Shown piece after piece: positions 33,901-45,024 of a stretch of 64,000 nucleotides of DNA (position 1 is its first letter; every line of letters begins with the position of its first letter). The translations under genes were made by a program, and so were the position numbers. A model generated the notes under the pieces. It was not told the DNA's origin. It saw only the letters and a program-made list of their open reading frames with translations, and searched no databases. Origin of the DNA: Azolla caroliniana (Eukaryota > Polypodiophyta); NCBI GenBank assembly GCA_043228905.1, contig JBHGNT010000016.1, forward strand, positions 9,052,001 to 9,116,000. Reading direction: 5' to 3'.

Positions 33901-35252
33901 CTGGTTTTCAAGCATGTAATTACACCATGCATCAGGTTACTCGGAGGGTCGTTTGTCAATGTAGGAGCTAAAAGGACTCTGTAGTAATTAGTCGCCATTT
34001 GCAAGATTTCCTCTTGATCAAATGTCATTGAATCATCCTCCCGTTTGAGACTATGAATATGTGTTCCTCTCCGTTTCGGAGTCTTGGCAAGAAAAAATTC
34101 CCTGTTAACTTTATCTCCCTTGACAGCCCACCATGCTGCTGACTTTCTGAAGAGGAATTGCTCACGTTGCTGTCTAACCTCCTGCAGCAACCTAGTGGCC
34201 TCCTGCAACTTGTCTTTCGCCCAAGCACAACATGGGTCCACTTGCGTGAGCTTTTGAGCTGAGATGACTGCCTTCCTTAGGCATTGCAGACGGTATTGAC
34301 ATCTTAACAGCTCCTCCCTAGCCACTTTCTGAAGAAACAAAGAAGAATTAATAATCTTTTCCTCCAGTACCTGTATCGGGTCGTGGGCTGATGGGGATGC
34401 CATCCAAATGGTATTCATTGCATCCTTAACCTTCTGGATACCGAAAATCTTCGGAGGAATCCTCACATTGCTCTCACTCTTCTTCTTATAAATAGGTTCA
34501 AGAGTCAAGGATACTGGAAGGTGATCCGAATAAGTAAAACCAGCAAGAATGGATGAGAAGCCACTCCATTCCTCTATCCCGGGGCTCACATAGATGCGGT
34601 CCAATCTAGAGTGACATCCTTCACTCTCCTTCCAGCCAAAACGTGAGAACCTTAAGGAATTCACCTCAACTGCCATAGTAGAATACCACGAGTCCCGGAT
34701 TCCCAACATAGAAGTTAAGAAACCCCACGCTCTAAGCTCCTCCCCATGTAGCAAGTTCGAATGAGCCCCAAGACAATCTTCCACTCTCTCTGTCATGTTA
34801 AAATCCCCTGCCACTATCCAATTGTCGACGGAGGGAATTTTGTTTGCCAACTGTCTCCAAAATGAGGTCCTCTCATTGCTAATGTTAGGTGCGTAGACAT
34901 TCAGCACCCCAAATTTTACATTCCTCCATTCCAAGTAGCAGAACATAGCCCTACCTTCGATCAATATGCCATGATCCAAGATGATGATATCCGCTGATTT
35001 CCTCACCGAAATACACACTCCACCTCTCCTTTCTAACACGCCGTGAGCAGGAGCCCACCATGTGTACCAATCCACTGGCAACGGGTCTTTGAACAGTTCC
35101 GTTCTTTCTCGGCCAAGGTGATGCTCTTGTAAGAGCAAAATATCAATAGTTTTACAAAGGCCGTCAGCTTCCCATTCTCTCCTAAACCGACGCTTCTCTA
35201 GCTGATGTTGAGATCCACCAAGTCCTTGCACATTCCAAGAACAAATTCTCAT
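30978..35252 (-). pseudogene. LINE ORF2: endonuclease and reverse transcriptase, one premature stop
   Basis: ATG at 35252 ('MRICSWNVQGLGG') starts an apurinic-type endonuclease with 'LLLQEHHLG', 'VLNVYAPN', 'IVAGDFNMTE' and 'YSDHLPVS'. The L1 reverse transcriptase follows ('WRPITILNLIYKNFANIL', 'LDFEKAYDRVQWSFL', 'IRQGCPLAPFLF', and 'FADDTMLYL' with the catalytic Asp pair). TAA at 32276-32274 interrupts the frame. The same frame continues to 30978 with the zf-RVT tail ('WNSSLPERIKVFFWLITH', 'GCKACSASLEDIAHCLWCC'). The enzyme nicks target DNA and primes reverse transcription there. A single base change is enough to explain the break. Confidence 0.93.
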
Positions 35253-37558
35253 TGACTTGGGTTCACAAAAAAAGCCAAGGGGGAATCTCCCATGCTCGAC
35301 AAATATGTCTCTATCATACGCCGTATAAATTCCCACTCCATACTTATTTTCCATTCTTGATTCTTGGGCACTTCAGCACAGTGGAAGTGGAACAAACCAG
35401 GCTTCAGCCCTAGATCCTGTACCTTCCATATGCAAACCACTGGAACATCTTGAGCAAGTTCCATAAGCTCCCCTTGTATCGGGGAGCTCGTCCATAATGT
35501 TTGCAGCCCTACAACCTTATTTTCAAATGTAAGGTACTGGAGACATAATGTTGCCCTGTTACAAAACGCCTTCAAGGACGAGTCTTCTCCTCTTTCATTT
35601 TTCAAATCAGGTTCCAAGTCAAAAGAACAACCAGTCTCCGGTCTGCCGGAGTTGCTGTTGAAGAGGACCATGTGTGCTCTAGTCCACCCATGCACTCTTA
35701 CCCTTGTATTACTAATGTTCACCACAACCTTGGGTACTTGCATATCTTGCATCCTCAATGCTTGCATCATAACAAACTCCACACCCACAGTTGAGGGATT
35801 TCCAACCTCAGTCCGTGTGATCATTTTTTTTGATGCAATATTCCTGACGTCCACTTCACTTTCCTTGTCCTTCCCTTTCCTGATCCAGGCCTTAACCACT
35901 CTCAGGTCTGATGAAAATCTACTATCACGACCCTCAGAGGGCTCTACGAGTGCTTCATGGGTCTCGACTCAAGGTAGTAACTCAAATGGAGTTGCTAAAA
36001 TTATTTCGCCTTCCTAGGGTTCCATTTGCGAAAGGATGTCAAATCTATTCGAAATGGAACCTCCACTTGTAGGTGGGCAGGCAAGACCGTGGAGGCTAGG
36101 CTTGGCCACTTTCCTCGGCGATATCCATCCTTTTTCCTTTACTACTTGCTTCCCATTGTGAACCATGACCATGTGGCCTGCCATCCCTGCATGTGGGATA
36201 TCCGGCAACTTGTTGTCTTGCTGTCCCCTATGCGCTCTTGCATTCCCATACAAGGGGCAGTGTTTGGCCATATGGCCCATCTCCTTACATGCAAAGAATT
36301 GACCCGGCAAGCCTTCATAACTAACCTTCACCACCCTTAGGCCAAAGTCCTCTGTGTGGACTCTAATCTCTGATGGTAGTTTTTTAATGTCACTAACCAA
36401 CACCTTCATCTTGGGCATTTCGGCTACCTTATCTGCAAATGAAGGTTTCGTTGTACATACCACCCCTATATTGTGTGCGAGCTTTGGGATCAAATGGTGG
36501 AGTTGGAAAGGTAGGTCTAGGAAGCATACTGTAATGACCATCGGTGTGCCCGCTTTTTTATTCTCTTCCTTTGCATCGAAGTTTGGACTCCATTCCAACA
36601 TCATGGCTTTGCCATACTTGAGTGTAATCCATTTGTGATCCAGAATCTCCTTCACATTATGACCTTCTTCTAAGATCACATGGTAATAGTTGAGGCCCAT
36701 TCTAAAAATGTTCTGGATAGGCGGCATTTTATCCAAAAGAGTTGCCTGCAACATGTCCCTTAGCATCCCTTTACTTGGTCGTCCTCCTAACAACCGACAA
36801 ATGAACGATGAACACTTTAAACGGCCCACTTCTTCCATCAATCTTCAATTCTCTGCCGGAGAAAGATAAAGGTCGATCCCTTTTCTTTCATCAATGCCCT
36901 CCTCCACCTGCTTCTCTTGAACCTGACCATTGTCATTATTCTCCTTTACTATCAAGACATTGCCCAAGCCTGCCTCGGTGTTCATTTCGGAATGTGCCAT
37001 GATCAGCCCCCCACCTATCTGCTCCTCATTCTGCGGATCTGGATGCATACCTGTACCTAATATTTCAGCTGGAGGATACGAATCCATACCTGTTCCAACT
37101 ATGTGTGTTGGAGGAAGGTTGAGCATATCCATCTCCAAAAGGTTGTCGTCGCATTCATTGATTGGGGAGTGTGGCATGAGCATGTGGCGCCTTCCTAATG
37201 TTCTAGCCTCCAATGTTGCAGACCTGTCCAATGCCTTCCCTGGCTGTCCCGATCTCAAACGCGCAATCCGACGAGAGGTTTGTTGCCGCAAGGGAAGCGA
37301 CGACCAACGAGGACGCTGGGAGGAAGCCTTTCCTTTTGTAGGAACACCATCATTCACTTTCCGCATCTTCCCTGCCTCACAACGTCTCCTCAATGTGATT
37401 CCCTGACACCACAAAACAGCCATTGGTGAGCGGCCGAGACTCCCTCCTGCAACTGCGATAGCCGCTGTGCGAGATCTTAGACAGCGGCACCTAGCTATCC
37501 GCCGCGGGCGCTCCTCACCGTGCTCCTGTTCTTGCTCGTCGTTTCCTCTTCCCGCCAT
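35249..37558 (-). pseudogene. LINE ORF1 (nucleic-acid-binding, DUF4283-type)
   Basis: One reading frame runs from ATG 37558 to TGA 35249, broken by TGA (36847-36845), TAG (36016-36014) and TGA (35971-35969). The middle part (36841-36014) resembles the plant LINE ORF1 DUF4283 domain: 'FICRLLGGRPSKGMLRDML', 'GTPMVITVCFLDLP' and 'IRVHTEDFGLRVVKVSYE'. It is followed by a zinc knuckle 'FFACKEMGHMAKHC' in which the first Cys appears to be missing. The N-terminal 237 codons are Arg/Glu-rich. ORF1p would coat the element RNA. The stop overlaps the ORF2 start. Confidence 0.82.
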
Positions 37559-37560
37559 TC

Positions 37561-38000
37561 TCTGTATTTTCTCCCCAAAAATTATAATGATTTGATTTAC
37601 ATGTTAACTTTTATTTGTATCTTCTTACTTAATATCATTTGTGATTGTGTTTTAGGAAAGACACATCAAGGGAAAAGGGAACATAAATTTTCCTAAACCG
37701 TTGGCAAGTTGACTTTGTAGTCTTGATGTGTCTTGATATGGCTCTTTTGTGGAGACATACTCTCGTGTTGGCCTAATGGGACATTTGTCATCTATGCTAG
37801 TTTAACAAGAGAAAAGTGCTCATTAATGTTCTCGTCAAGAAGAATGTGTTCCATGTCCCATCACTAGCTTCTTTTACGAAAACATTGTAATAGGTTAAAC
37901 CAACGATAATTACTTTTTGTTCCCAACTTATGGTATCCAAGTTTATGACCAACCAAAGAACTCAAACTTCAAAAACAACGAGAAATTAGGTCAACCCAAA
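37561..38000. other. Stretch without recognisable gene
   Basis: AT-rich sequence right of the LINE 5' end. It may contain LINE 5' leader. Nothing else is visible. Confidence 0.5.
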
Positions 38001-38008
38001 TATTCACA

Positions 38009-38075
38009 TAGTGGTGGGATTCGAACCCACATCTTTGAATCTTGTAGTTTCGGTGCCCTCTCATTGGCCATTCAA
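38009..38075 (-). other. tRNA-like remnant or tRNA-derived SINE head (A and B boxes)
   Basis: On the - strand TGGCCAATGAG (38070-38060) fits the Pol III A box. GGTTCGAATCC (38027-38017) is a perfect B box, 43 nt from A start to B start. GTGGG and CCCAC form a perfect 5-bp T-arm stem around TTCGAAT. The acceptor stem does not pair, so this is not an intact tRNA gene. Confidence 0.5.
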
Positions 38076-38758
38076 GATTGGATTCACGCTTTAGTATTAA
38101 AGTCGAGCCCTATTACATTTGATAGCATGTAAATACCATTTGCAGCTAAAATTAAGACCTTGTGTAAAGAAACAATGCAATAAACAATAAACCTACCTAG
38201 AATTTGTGGATTGGGAATCATGGCCAAGCAAGATATCGCATTCAAAAGTGTCAAGGTCTTGGAGATACTCGCGACCACGTTGATAGGGCCTCTTAGTGTT
38301 GGTGATGGTATTGGTGCTAGTAGTTGTGTTATTGTCCTAGTTGATGTCCGCAATGGCATATGAGATATACTTAGTTGGAATTGGCTTATACTTTTACAAA
38401 GGTTGTCATACTCCAGGATTTGTAAGAGAGCCATGCATGATGTTATATCCTCCTTTCCGTATCCTAACACCATCATGTAGTTCATAATTGAATGTATGTG
38501 TATGATTGTATGAATGTATGTATGATGGGATAAGTTTGTGCAATGTGTACGATTGTATGAATGTATAAATATTAGTAATATGGATGTATGTATGTGTAAA
38601 AATTGAATAAGTGTGTATGAATGTGTGTTAATGTATGTTTGTATATGTGTATAGTCTTTGATCTTTGAATGTATAAGTATGTGTAAGTGTAATGAAATGG
38701 AGAGTGTAGGTGATCTCATGTAGTGGAAGGAAACTGCGCGTGTGTGTGTGACCAAGAC

Positions 38759-38762
<4 letters not shown>
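38076..38762. other. Stretch without recognisable gene (TGTA-rich)
   Basis: Contains many diverged TGTATG words. The long antisense frame across it has a low-complexity His/Thr/Ile product and no family resemblance. I see no gene. Confidence 0.55.
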
Positions 38763-38820
<58 letters not shown>

Positions 38821-38842
38821 TGTGTGTGTGTGTGTGTGTGTG
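38763..38842. repeat. Compound microsatellite (AG)28(TG)12
   Basis: Fifty-six bases of perfect AG repeats (38763-38818) are followed without a break by 24 bases of perfect TG repeats (38819-38842). In element orientation it lies at the outer (U5) side of the Cop-4 LTR. Confidence 0.97.
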
Positions 38843-39370
38843 AACTTAGAGACAAAGAACAAGAAGATGTATTGGCAAGAAACGGTTACAACCAAACATA
38901 CATCCAATTATTTTCTAGGTTACAAAAGAGTTGGTTTAAATACCAACTAACTTAGGGCATTTTCCCTTTCTACTATTTACAAAACTAGCGTGAACCTAGT
39001 GTGTCCATTGCCAATGTGAAAGCCATTACATTGGGCAAGTTGAGTTTGACTCTCAACACGCCCCTTGAAACACAACTTCTAGTCGCCAAAAAGTCTTCTT
39101 GCTATTTGGCTCATTTCGGCTTTAGGAAATCCTCGGCTTTGTGTCCAAATGGTCTGTCGAGTTAGCTTCGACTACTCGACTGGTATATGTTCTCCTTCTT
39201 CTGACTACTTCGTGCTCCTTGTTCAACTAGTCTGTCTGTTCGACTGCTCGTTCGACTCCAATGTTCAGCTTTGTGCTTTGACTCCCCTTGGTCAGTTGTG
39301 TTGCTACTTCGACTACTCCTTTGGTCGATTGTTATTTGACTGTTGCTATGTACTCATCGGTTGTGTTGTA
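38843..39370 (-). repeat. Cop-4 probable 3' LTR
   Basis: In - orientation it begins right after the polypurine tract (CTTGAGGGGGAG at 39371-39383). Its first bases read TACAACA, perhaps TG changed to TA by one transition. A GGTATTTAAACC TATA-like box lies near 38935. The far end is uncertain because no partner LTR of the same family is seen on the other side. Confidence 0.45.
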
Positions 39371-41560
39371 CTCCCCCTCAAGCTCAGCAATGCGGCTATC
39401 ATTAGGCCAAGGTCCAATATAAACTGCCTGAGCTTGTCGACTCCTAAGGCTTTTGTGAAGATATCGGTTGCCTGAAGGTTCATGCTTATGTGTTGCAGGT
39501 CGACATCTCCAATTTGAACACACTCTCAGATGAAGTTATAATGCACTTTGATATGCTTTGTGTGTGCGTGGAACACCGGGTTCCGAGCCAGATGAATACT
39601 TCTCTTGTTGTCGTAGTAAAGTGGAATCAAATCCTTGATGGGAACGCTCAAATCCTTCAATATTCTCTTCAGCCAAACAACTTCACATGTTGCGATGGCC
39701 ACACCCCTATATTCAACTTCTGTGCTCAATAGTGCAATTGTCGAATGTTTTTTGCTGCTCCAATAGATAGCTCTGCTACTAAGGGAGAAGCCAAATCTTG
39801 AGGTCGATCGTCTGTCGGCCTTGTAGCCAACCCAATTTGCATCTATGTACCCTTCGAGTCGAACGACCATTTCCGAATTATACATGATGTCGTAATCCAT
39901 CGTCCCACTAACATGCCCGAGTACTCTCTTAGTGCAATCCAGATGAATACTCCGATGTTTCTGCATGAATTGGCTAAGTAGACCGACCGAATAGCTAAGG
40001 TTGGGTCGTGTGATGGTAAGATAGATTAAGCTACTGACCAAATGATGATATTTGAGTTGGCTCACACTCTTCTATCCTAGAGTCAGATCAAGATTTAGGT
40101 TGCGATCGAGAGGGGTTGACACAGGTTTGCACTCTGACATCACGAACTTGTATATTAAGTTGAGGATGTACTGTCGTTGAGAGATCATGATCCCGACTGG
40201 TGTCCGAATTACTTCTATACCGAGGAAGTAATGGAGCTCATGCATGCCTTTCATTTCAAGTCTATTGGATAGGAGGGATTTGACCTTATTGATGTCGGCT
40301 AGATTCTCTCTTTCGATGACTAGATCATCCACATACAGGATGATGACAATCGGGCTTTCGTAACCGCTTCTTACGTAAAGGGAGTTGTCCGATTTCAACA
40401 TTCGAAAGCCAATTTGGTGAAGATACTGAGTAATCTTTGAATGCCAAACACGTGGTGCTTTCTTGAGTCCGTACAACGACTTCTTGAATCGACAGACTGT
40501 GGTTGATTTGAAACCTTGTGGTTGAATCATGAAAACCTCCTCTTCTAGTTCACCTTGAAGAAAGCGTTCTTCACATCCATTTGATGGAGGTGCCACCCTC
40601 GAGCAGTTGCGAGTGCAATGACTATCTGAACAATCATCATCTTCGCCATCGGGGCAAAGTTCTCCTCATAATTAACTCCATGCATTTGTGTGTATCCTCT
40701 TGTTACAAGTCGTGCTTTGTAACAGTTTACCGAACCATCAACATTATATTTCACCTTCTAAATCCACCTGTAGCTGATCACTTTCTTGTGTGGTGAGTGG
40801 GGTATAAGATCCCATGTCTCATTCTTGCATAGCGCATGAATCTCCTTGTTCATGGCTTCGACCCATCACGGGGGTCGGATTGGTCGGACGTTGATACCGT
40901 GAAGCCGATTCATTGAATACGACATCATGACTTACTCGAACCTATTTGGTTTGGGGGTTATAACACTTATGACCCTTCCTCCGCTTCTCCTTCGACACAT
41001 GCACATATGCTATGCTTCTTAACATCCTCAAGTGTGCAAAATTTGGCCTATGCCCAAAATGAAGCCCATGTGGTGACACTCCTTCATTTGCAGACGTCTG
41101 ATTCTGCAAGTAAACGACCGTCCTGACGACTTTGGCTTGGTAAAACTTGGGCATATGCTTCTCTTCAAGCATTGCCCTTGCCGCTTCTTTGATCGTTTGA
41201 TTCGTTTATTCTTTGTTTGCATCTCTTGAAGCTATGGGAAGTTGATGTGGCCGATCCGTTTGTGCCACAGGTCGATGTTCGACTCAACCTTTTGCCCTTT
41301 GGCGAACATAGTGGTGTCAACGTCATTGGTCTCGAGGATAAACATCCTCCCCTCTTTGTGCCCTTGCACAATGATTTAGCCTTCTTCTTCGATAAAGCAC
41401 TTGAGCTGAGTGAACTGAACCTACATCCTCAGATCGACGATCTATCCAATTGATAGCAGGGTCTTGGTGATTGTCGGGACCAACAAGACATTCCTCATTA
41501 TTTCTCTTTGGCCGACATTCTTGGCATAAAAGGCAGACTCCTTCCACTTGGTATCCTTAC
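39371..41560 (-). pseudogene. Cop-4: copia pol fragment (protease tail, integrase, RT, RNase H)
   Basis: On the - strand: protease remains at 41547-41323; integrase pieces at 41371-40942 ('LHFGHRPNFAHLRML', 'AYVHVSKEKRRKGHKCYN'). RT runs 40754-40081 ('ARLVTRGYTQMHGVNYEE', 'LYGLKKAPRVWHSKI', 'ILYVDDLVIERE'). RNase H runs 40065-39371 ('YIDANWVGYKADRRSTS', 'LLSTEVEYRGVA', 'LYYDNKRSIHLARN'). It is the same lineage as Cop-2 but passes from RNase H to the polypurine tract in about 55 codons. Gag and the 5' end are missing. Multiple stops and shifts make it inactive. Confidence 0.88.
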
Positions 41561-41589
41561 AAGTGCAAACACGACTGATAGTTAGGGCT

Positions 41590-42270
41590 TGAGTATATAA
41601 GCTCTCCTAACATTGTTGCGAAGATTTTCGGCAACGGTGAGAAAATTACGTAAAAAGGAGAAAACCGAAAGTTTCATGCTTCTCTCACTGTTTTCTTCTC
41701 AGTGAGTTATCCCACATATATATGCAGCTAACATGACTCCCTCTATATAAAGATTCACTTGTCTCATATATATGTACCTAAATACATATATATGAGTATG
41801 TATAACTATGTATATATGTGTGTGTGTGTGTATTCGCTTGAACTTCTTTTTGGTTGACTATTGTTTGGTTGAATCCTATTTCGGCTTTTCGGTTGATTTC
41901 GGCCAACCAACTCTTGTTTCGGAATTTTGACCAATTTCAGCAATCGACTCCCATTTCGGCCTTTCGGTCGATTTCGGTTGCCGACTCTCGTTTTGGCTTT
42001 TTGGACGGTTTCGACCAGCCGACTCTCATTTCGGTTTTCTCGGTCGATTTCGGCCAATGGACTCTCATTTCGGAATTTTGACCGATTTCGGCAACCAACT
42101 CCCATTTCGGCCTTTCGGTCGATTTCGGCTGCCGACTCTTGTTTCGGCTTTTTGGACGATTTCGACCAGCCAACTCTCATTTCGGTTTTCTCGGTCGATT
42201 TCGGCCAATGGACTCTCATTTCAGTTTTTCGATCGACTTCTCCCACAAGGAGGGACAACCTTACATAACA
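41590..42270 (-). repeat. LTR related to Cop-1 LTRs, probably solo or truncated
   Basis: In - orientation it starts TGTTATGTAAGGTTGTCCC at 42270. This is close to the Cop-1 LTR start, including the CCCTCCTTG(C/T)GGG stretch. The GTGGGATAACTCACT segment and the TATA-rich part are also shared in the same order. Between them is a tandem array of TCGATTTCGG-type units. No coding sequence of that family adjoins it. The left limit is uncertain. Confidence 0.65.
41921..42222. repeat. 151-bp tandem repeat built of ~38-bp subunits
   Basis: GGAATTTTGACC at 41921 recurs at 42072, and CTCTCATTTCGG at 42023 recurs at 42174, both steps of 151 bp. Each unit is about four diverged 38-bp modules (ACTCxCATTTCGG...GGTCGATTTCGG). 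It lies inside the LTR at 41590-42270. Confidence 0.88.
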
Positions 42271-42842
42271 CAATTGACTTACCACAAAGCCAAGTCATTT
42301 CTTAAAAAAGTTGTATTTTCATCATTATACTATTTCATATGTAAATTCTCATACATGAGAGCTTGCATGAGTGCCATGGTTGTCATGCATCACATGTAAT
42401 GCATGAGCGCCAAATGGCAAACATGCATCGCATGCATTGTATGCATGTCTTGCACCCTCACATGCATCATATGCATGGGGGCATCTATAAAAGAGTGGAG
42501 AAAGAAAAAAAAAGGAAAAGGGGGAAGGAATCAATCAATTGATCAAGGAAGCTATGTACTGAATCAAGAAATTAATAACAAGAAATCTAATTATCTTTTT
42601 GGTGATGTATCTTGTCTCTTAAAATTGAAATCTCTTTCTCAATCTCTCTCTCAATTTGTCTCATAATTGGAATCTCCATCTCTCCATCTCTTCGTCTCTA
42701 TCATAAATACTTTCTCGCTAAAGCTAGTACAACCTTCAAATCCTTCTGTCCAGGAATCCGATGGTCCCGCTTCATTTTTGTGAACACGTGAGGATTTCCT
42801 CGATATATTATTTGGTGAACCTAATGTGAAGAAATGGTAGGA
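42271..42842 (+). repeat. Gyp-3 probable 5' LTR and leader
   Basis: CTATAAAAGAG near 42485 is a good TATA box. It is preceded by a U3-like region rich in GCATGC/ATGCAT words and followed by CT-rich R-U5 sequence. TTTGGTGAACC near 42811 may be the primer site. Exact limits cannot be fixed without the 3' LTR. Confidence 0.45.
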
Positions 42843-43790
42843 AGGATCAAGATGAGGATCGATCGATACTTGGAGATAGCATCCTCAAGCAATCAAGCGG
42901 GAGAGTTCGAAAGGATGATGAGAATCGTCGAACAAATGATGAGATCTCGGGACAGGAAGAAAAAATGATGCAAGTGTGGAGAAGGCTGTCGATCGTGTCG
43001 TGGAGGTCGTCGGTCAATTTGATGGAAGGAACATTACGAAGTTCCGTGATGCATACAAAAGGGAGATGAATCAAAAGGACGTGTCTGAAGCACGTCAAAT
43101 CGCAAGTTTCAAGAGAGTTTTCGCCAACAACGTCCAAAGGCGGGTTATCGAGCTTCAAGAATGGAAGACAACATGGACAGAGTTCGAGAAAGGAATATTA
43201 GTAGAATTCGTGACGGAAGATTTGTCGAGGATGACTCGACATGTCTTGATGAAGTGGATAGAGAAGAAGAATAAGAAGATGAGCGCCTCGAGGGTGTACG
43301 ATGAGTTCGACTAGATGTTTAGTCATCTCCCCGCCACTGACCAAGTGCTACTTGAGGAGGACAAAACTTTGTACTTCCTAAAAGCTATGGATATGAAGGA
43401 TAGACGGGAATTGGGTATTCTCCTCGAAGATGACACCCAAGCGAACGGACTTGTGGTAGATTGGACTACGGTGAAGTGAGCATGCAACTAGCTTGACAAG
43501 CGTCGTCAATGGGTTGATGACACTGACTTGGTAGGATTGAGCGGGGAGAAAACGAGACGACCAAAAGTGGCTAAGCCACCCAAACAAAGCAACCCGGAAG
43601 AAAAGAAGATTGATGATGACATCATCGAAGAACTAGCAAAGAAGTTCAAAATGGTCATGCTAGTGAACATGAACCGTTGGGGCCCGAAAGGAAAAGAACC
43701 CTTTAGATGTGTGTGGTGCGACAACATGGACCACATGAGAAGGGCGTGCGCGAGCCTTCAAGAGGCCATCTGACAAAATATTGTATACAT
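42843..43790 (+). pseudogene. Gyp-3 gag (broken)
   Basis: Frames 42976-43314 and 43528-43773 encode a retrotransposon gag ('VGQFDGRNITKFRDAYKRE', 'VIELQEWKTTWTEFEKGI'). A zinc knuckle 'CVWCDNMDHMRRAC' follows at about 43707-43748 (CX2CX4HX4C). Stops at 43312-43314 and around 43480 break it. It is joined directly to a further conserved-looking stretch ('WVNFGRGGMKKAMED') before protease. Gag would assemble the particle and bind RNA. Confidence 0.78.
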
Positions 43791-44880
43791 GGATGACAAC
43801 ATGATCTGTTCGAGTGAAACTCGAAGACCATTGTGGGTGAATTTTGGAAGAGGGGGAATGAAGAAAGCCATGGAAGATGCTAAGGCGACTCATGTGGATG
43901 TGATGCACTATGTTGCATCAACCAGAATAAGAGTCGGGAAAGATAAAAATGAAGTTGCTAGAATAGGAACAAAGTTTTGGTCTTCTGTTCTCAAGTGTAA
44001 GAAGAATGGAAAAGTTACTTCGAACGATGTAGAGCTAGCGGACCAAAGTGTACAAAGTATCACCGGATGGTCGGATCTGGTTGATGACAACACGTTACTC
44101 GCGGAAGTGATGTGTGACAACCATGAGGTGTTCGTGGATGAAAAGAGAAAAAGAATGGAAGGGCAACATAGCCCATGAAAAAGAAGATGCAGAAGCAAGT
44201 CGAGCTTTACAACGGAGGATGGAGACTCAAGCCGGAAAGGGGAGTCAAGCAAACGAGTCGAAGAATTGGTTCGGCCCATGAGGGTTGATGTAGAAGACCC
44301 CGTTCGGAAGACCAGAACTATGCCTACCTATGAACTAAGGTCGGACATAAAATATATGATAGACCTGAAGAATATTCTCGAGGAACGTGTTCTTGATAGC
44401 CACATGACCTTGTCCTTGAGGGAATTGCTCGGCATTACGAAGAAGGAGTTCCATGATACGATTGTGGACCTCGTAAAGAGAAAAAAAGCAACAGTAGGAC
44501 GAGGAAGAAGAGAAGCCACTAAAAGCAAAAGCAAATGCCATAACGATGGAAAGGGATGAAGTTGATGAAGATATGGTGGACAACCACTATACTCGGCCTC
44601 ATTGGGCACGAGCGACGACGAAGATGCTAGTAAAGTTGGGAGAGAGAAAAGAGATAGTTGTAGCTTTAATAGACCATGGGTCCAAGATCAACCTTATGTC
44701 GATTGAGGTTTACAAAAAGGGAAGATGACCCATAAATACAAATCATCGATGGAAGATTCGTGCGGCTACGAAAGCTACCAAAGACTTGTATGGGGCATGT
44801 CCTAGTATCCCCATCACAATTGGCGATGTCGAGAAAGATCAACATTTTTTTGTTCAAGATTCGGCGTCCCATCCTATCAT
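43791..44880 (+). pseudogene. Gyp-3 gag-protease linker and protease (broken)
   Basis: 43789-44559 encodes a charged linker ('TYELRSDIKYMIDLKNILEE'). 44546-44870 holds the aspartic protease ('VVALIDHGSKINLMSIEVY', then 'HPIILG'). The active-site triad reads Asp-His-Gly instead of Asp-Ser/Thr-Gly, so it is probably inactive. Several stops and one shift (near 44728) are present. Confidence 0.7.
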
Positions 44881-45024
44881 TCTTGGGTAACCATACATAA
44901 CATCATCCCAGATGGAAACCAAAGTGTTCGATAATGGTGCGACATTTGCTCGAGTAAGGAGTCTCGATGGGAAGAAGGCCGTACAGTTCTTGATTGTACC
45001 TGCCAACCACGAAAGGAATTAGGA

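Larger units (their letters stand above)
30900..37560 (-). mobile_element. L1-type LINE, near full length
   Basis: On the - strand ORF1 (37558-35249) and ORF2 (35252-30978) follow each other with a 4-base overlap, covering all domains of a plant L1 element. ORF2 has one premature stop and ORF1 three, so the copy is inactive but young enough to read through. I could not find a poly(A) tail or target duplication, so the outer limits are approximate. A 3' untranslated part probably extends left of 30978. Confidence 0.9.

Noticed and set aside
38009-38075. Functional tRNA gene
   Set aside because: T-arm, A box and B box are present but the acceptor stem does not pair and no clear anticodon arm can be drawn.
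38084-38755. 223-codon - strand frame with His/Thr/Ile-rich product
   Set aside because: Low-complexity translation of TGTA-rich DNA, no domain, no typical codon use.
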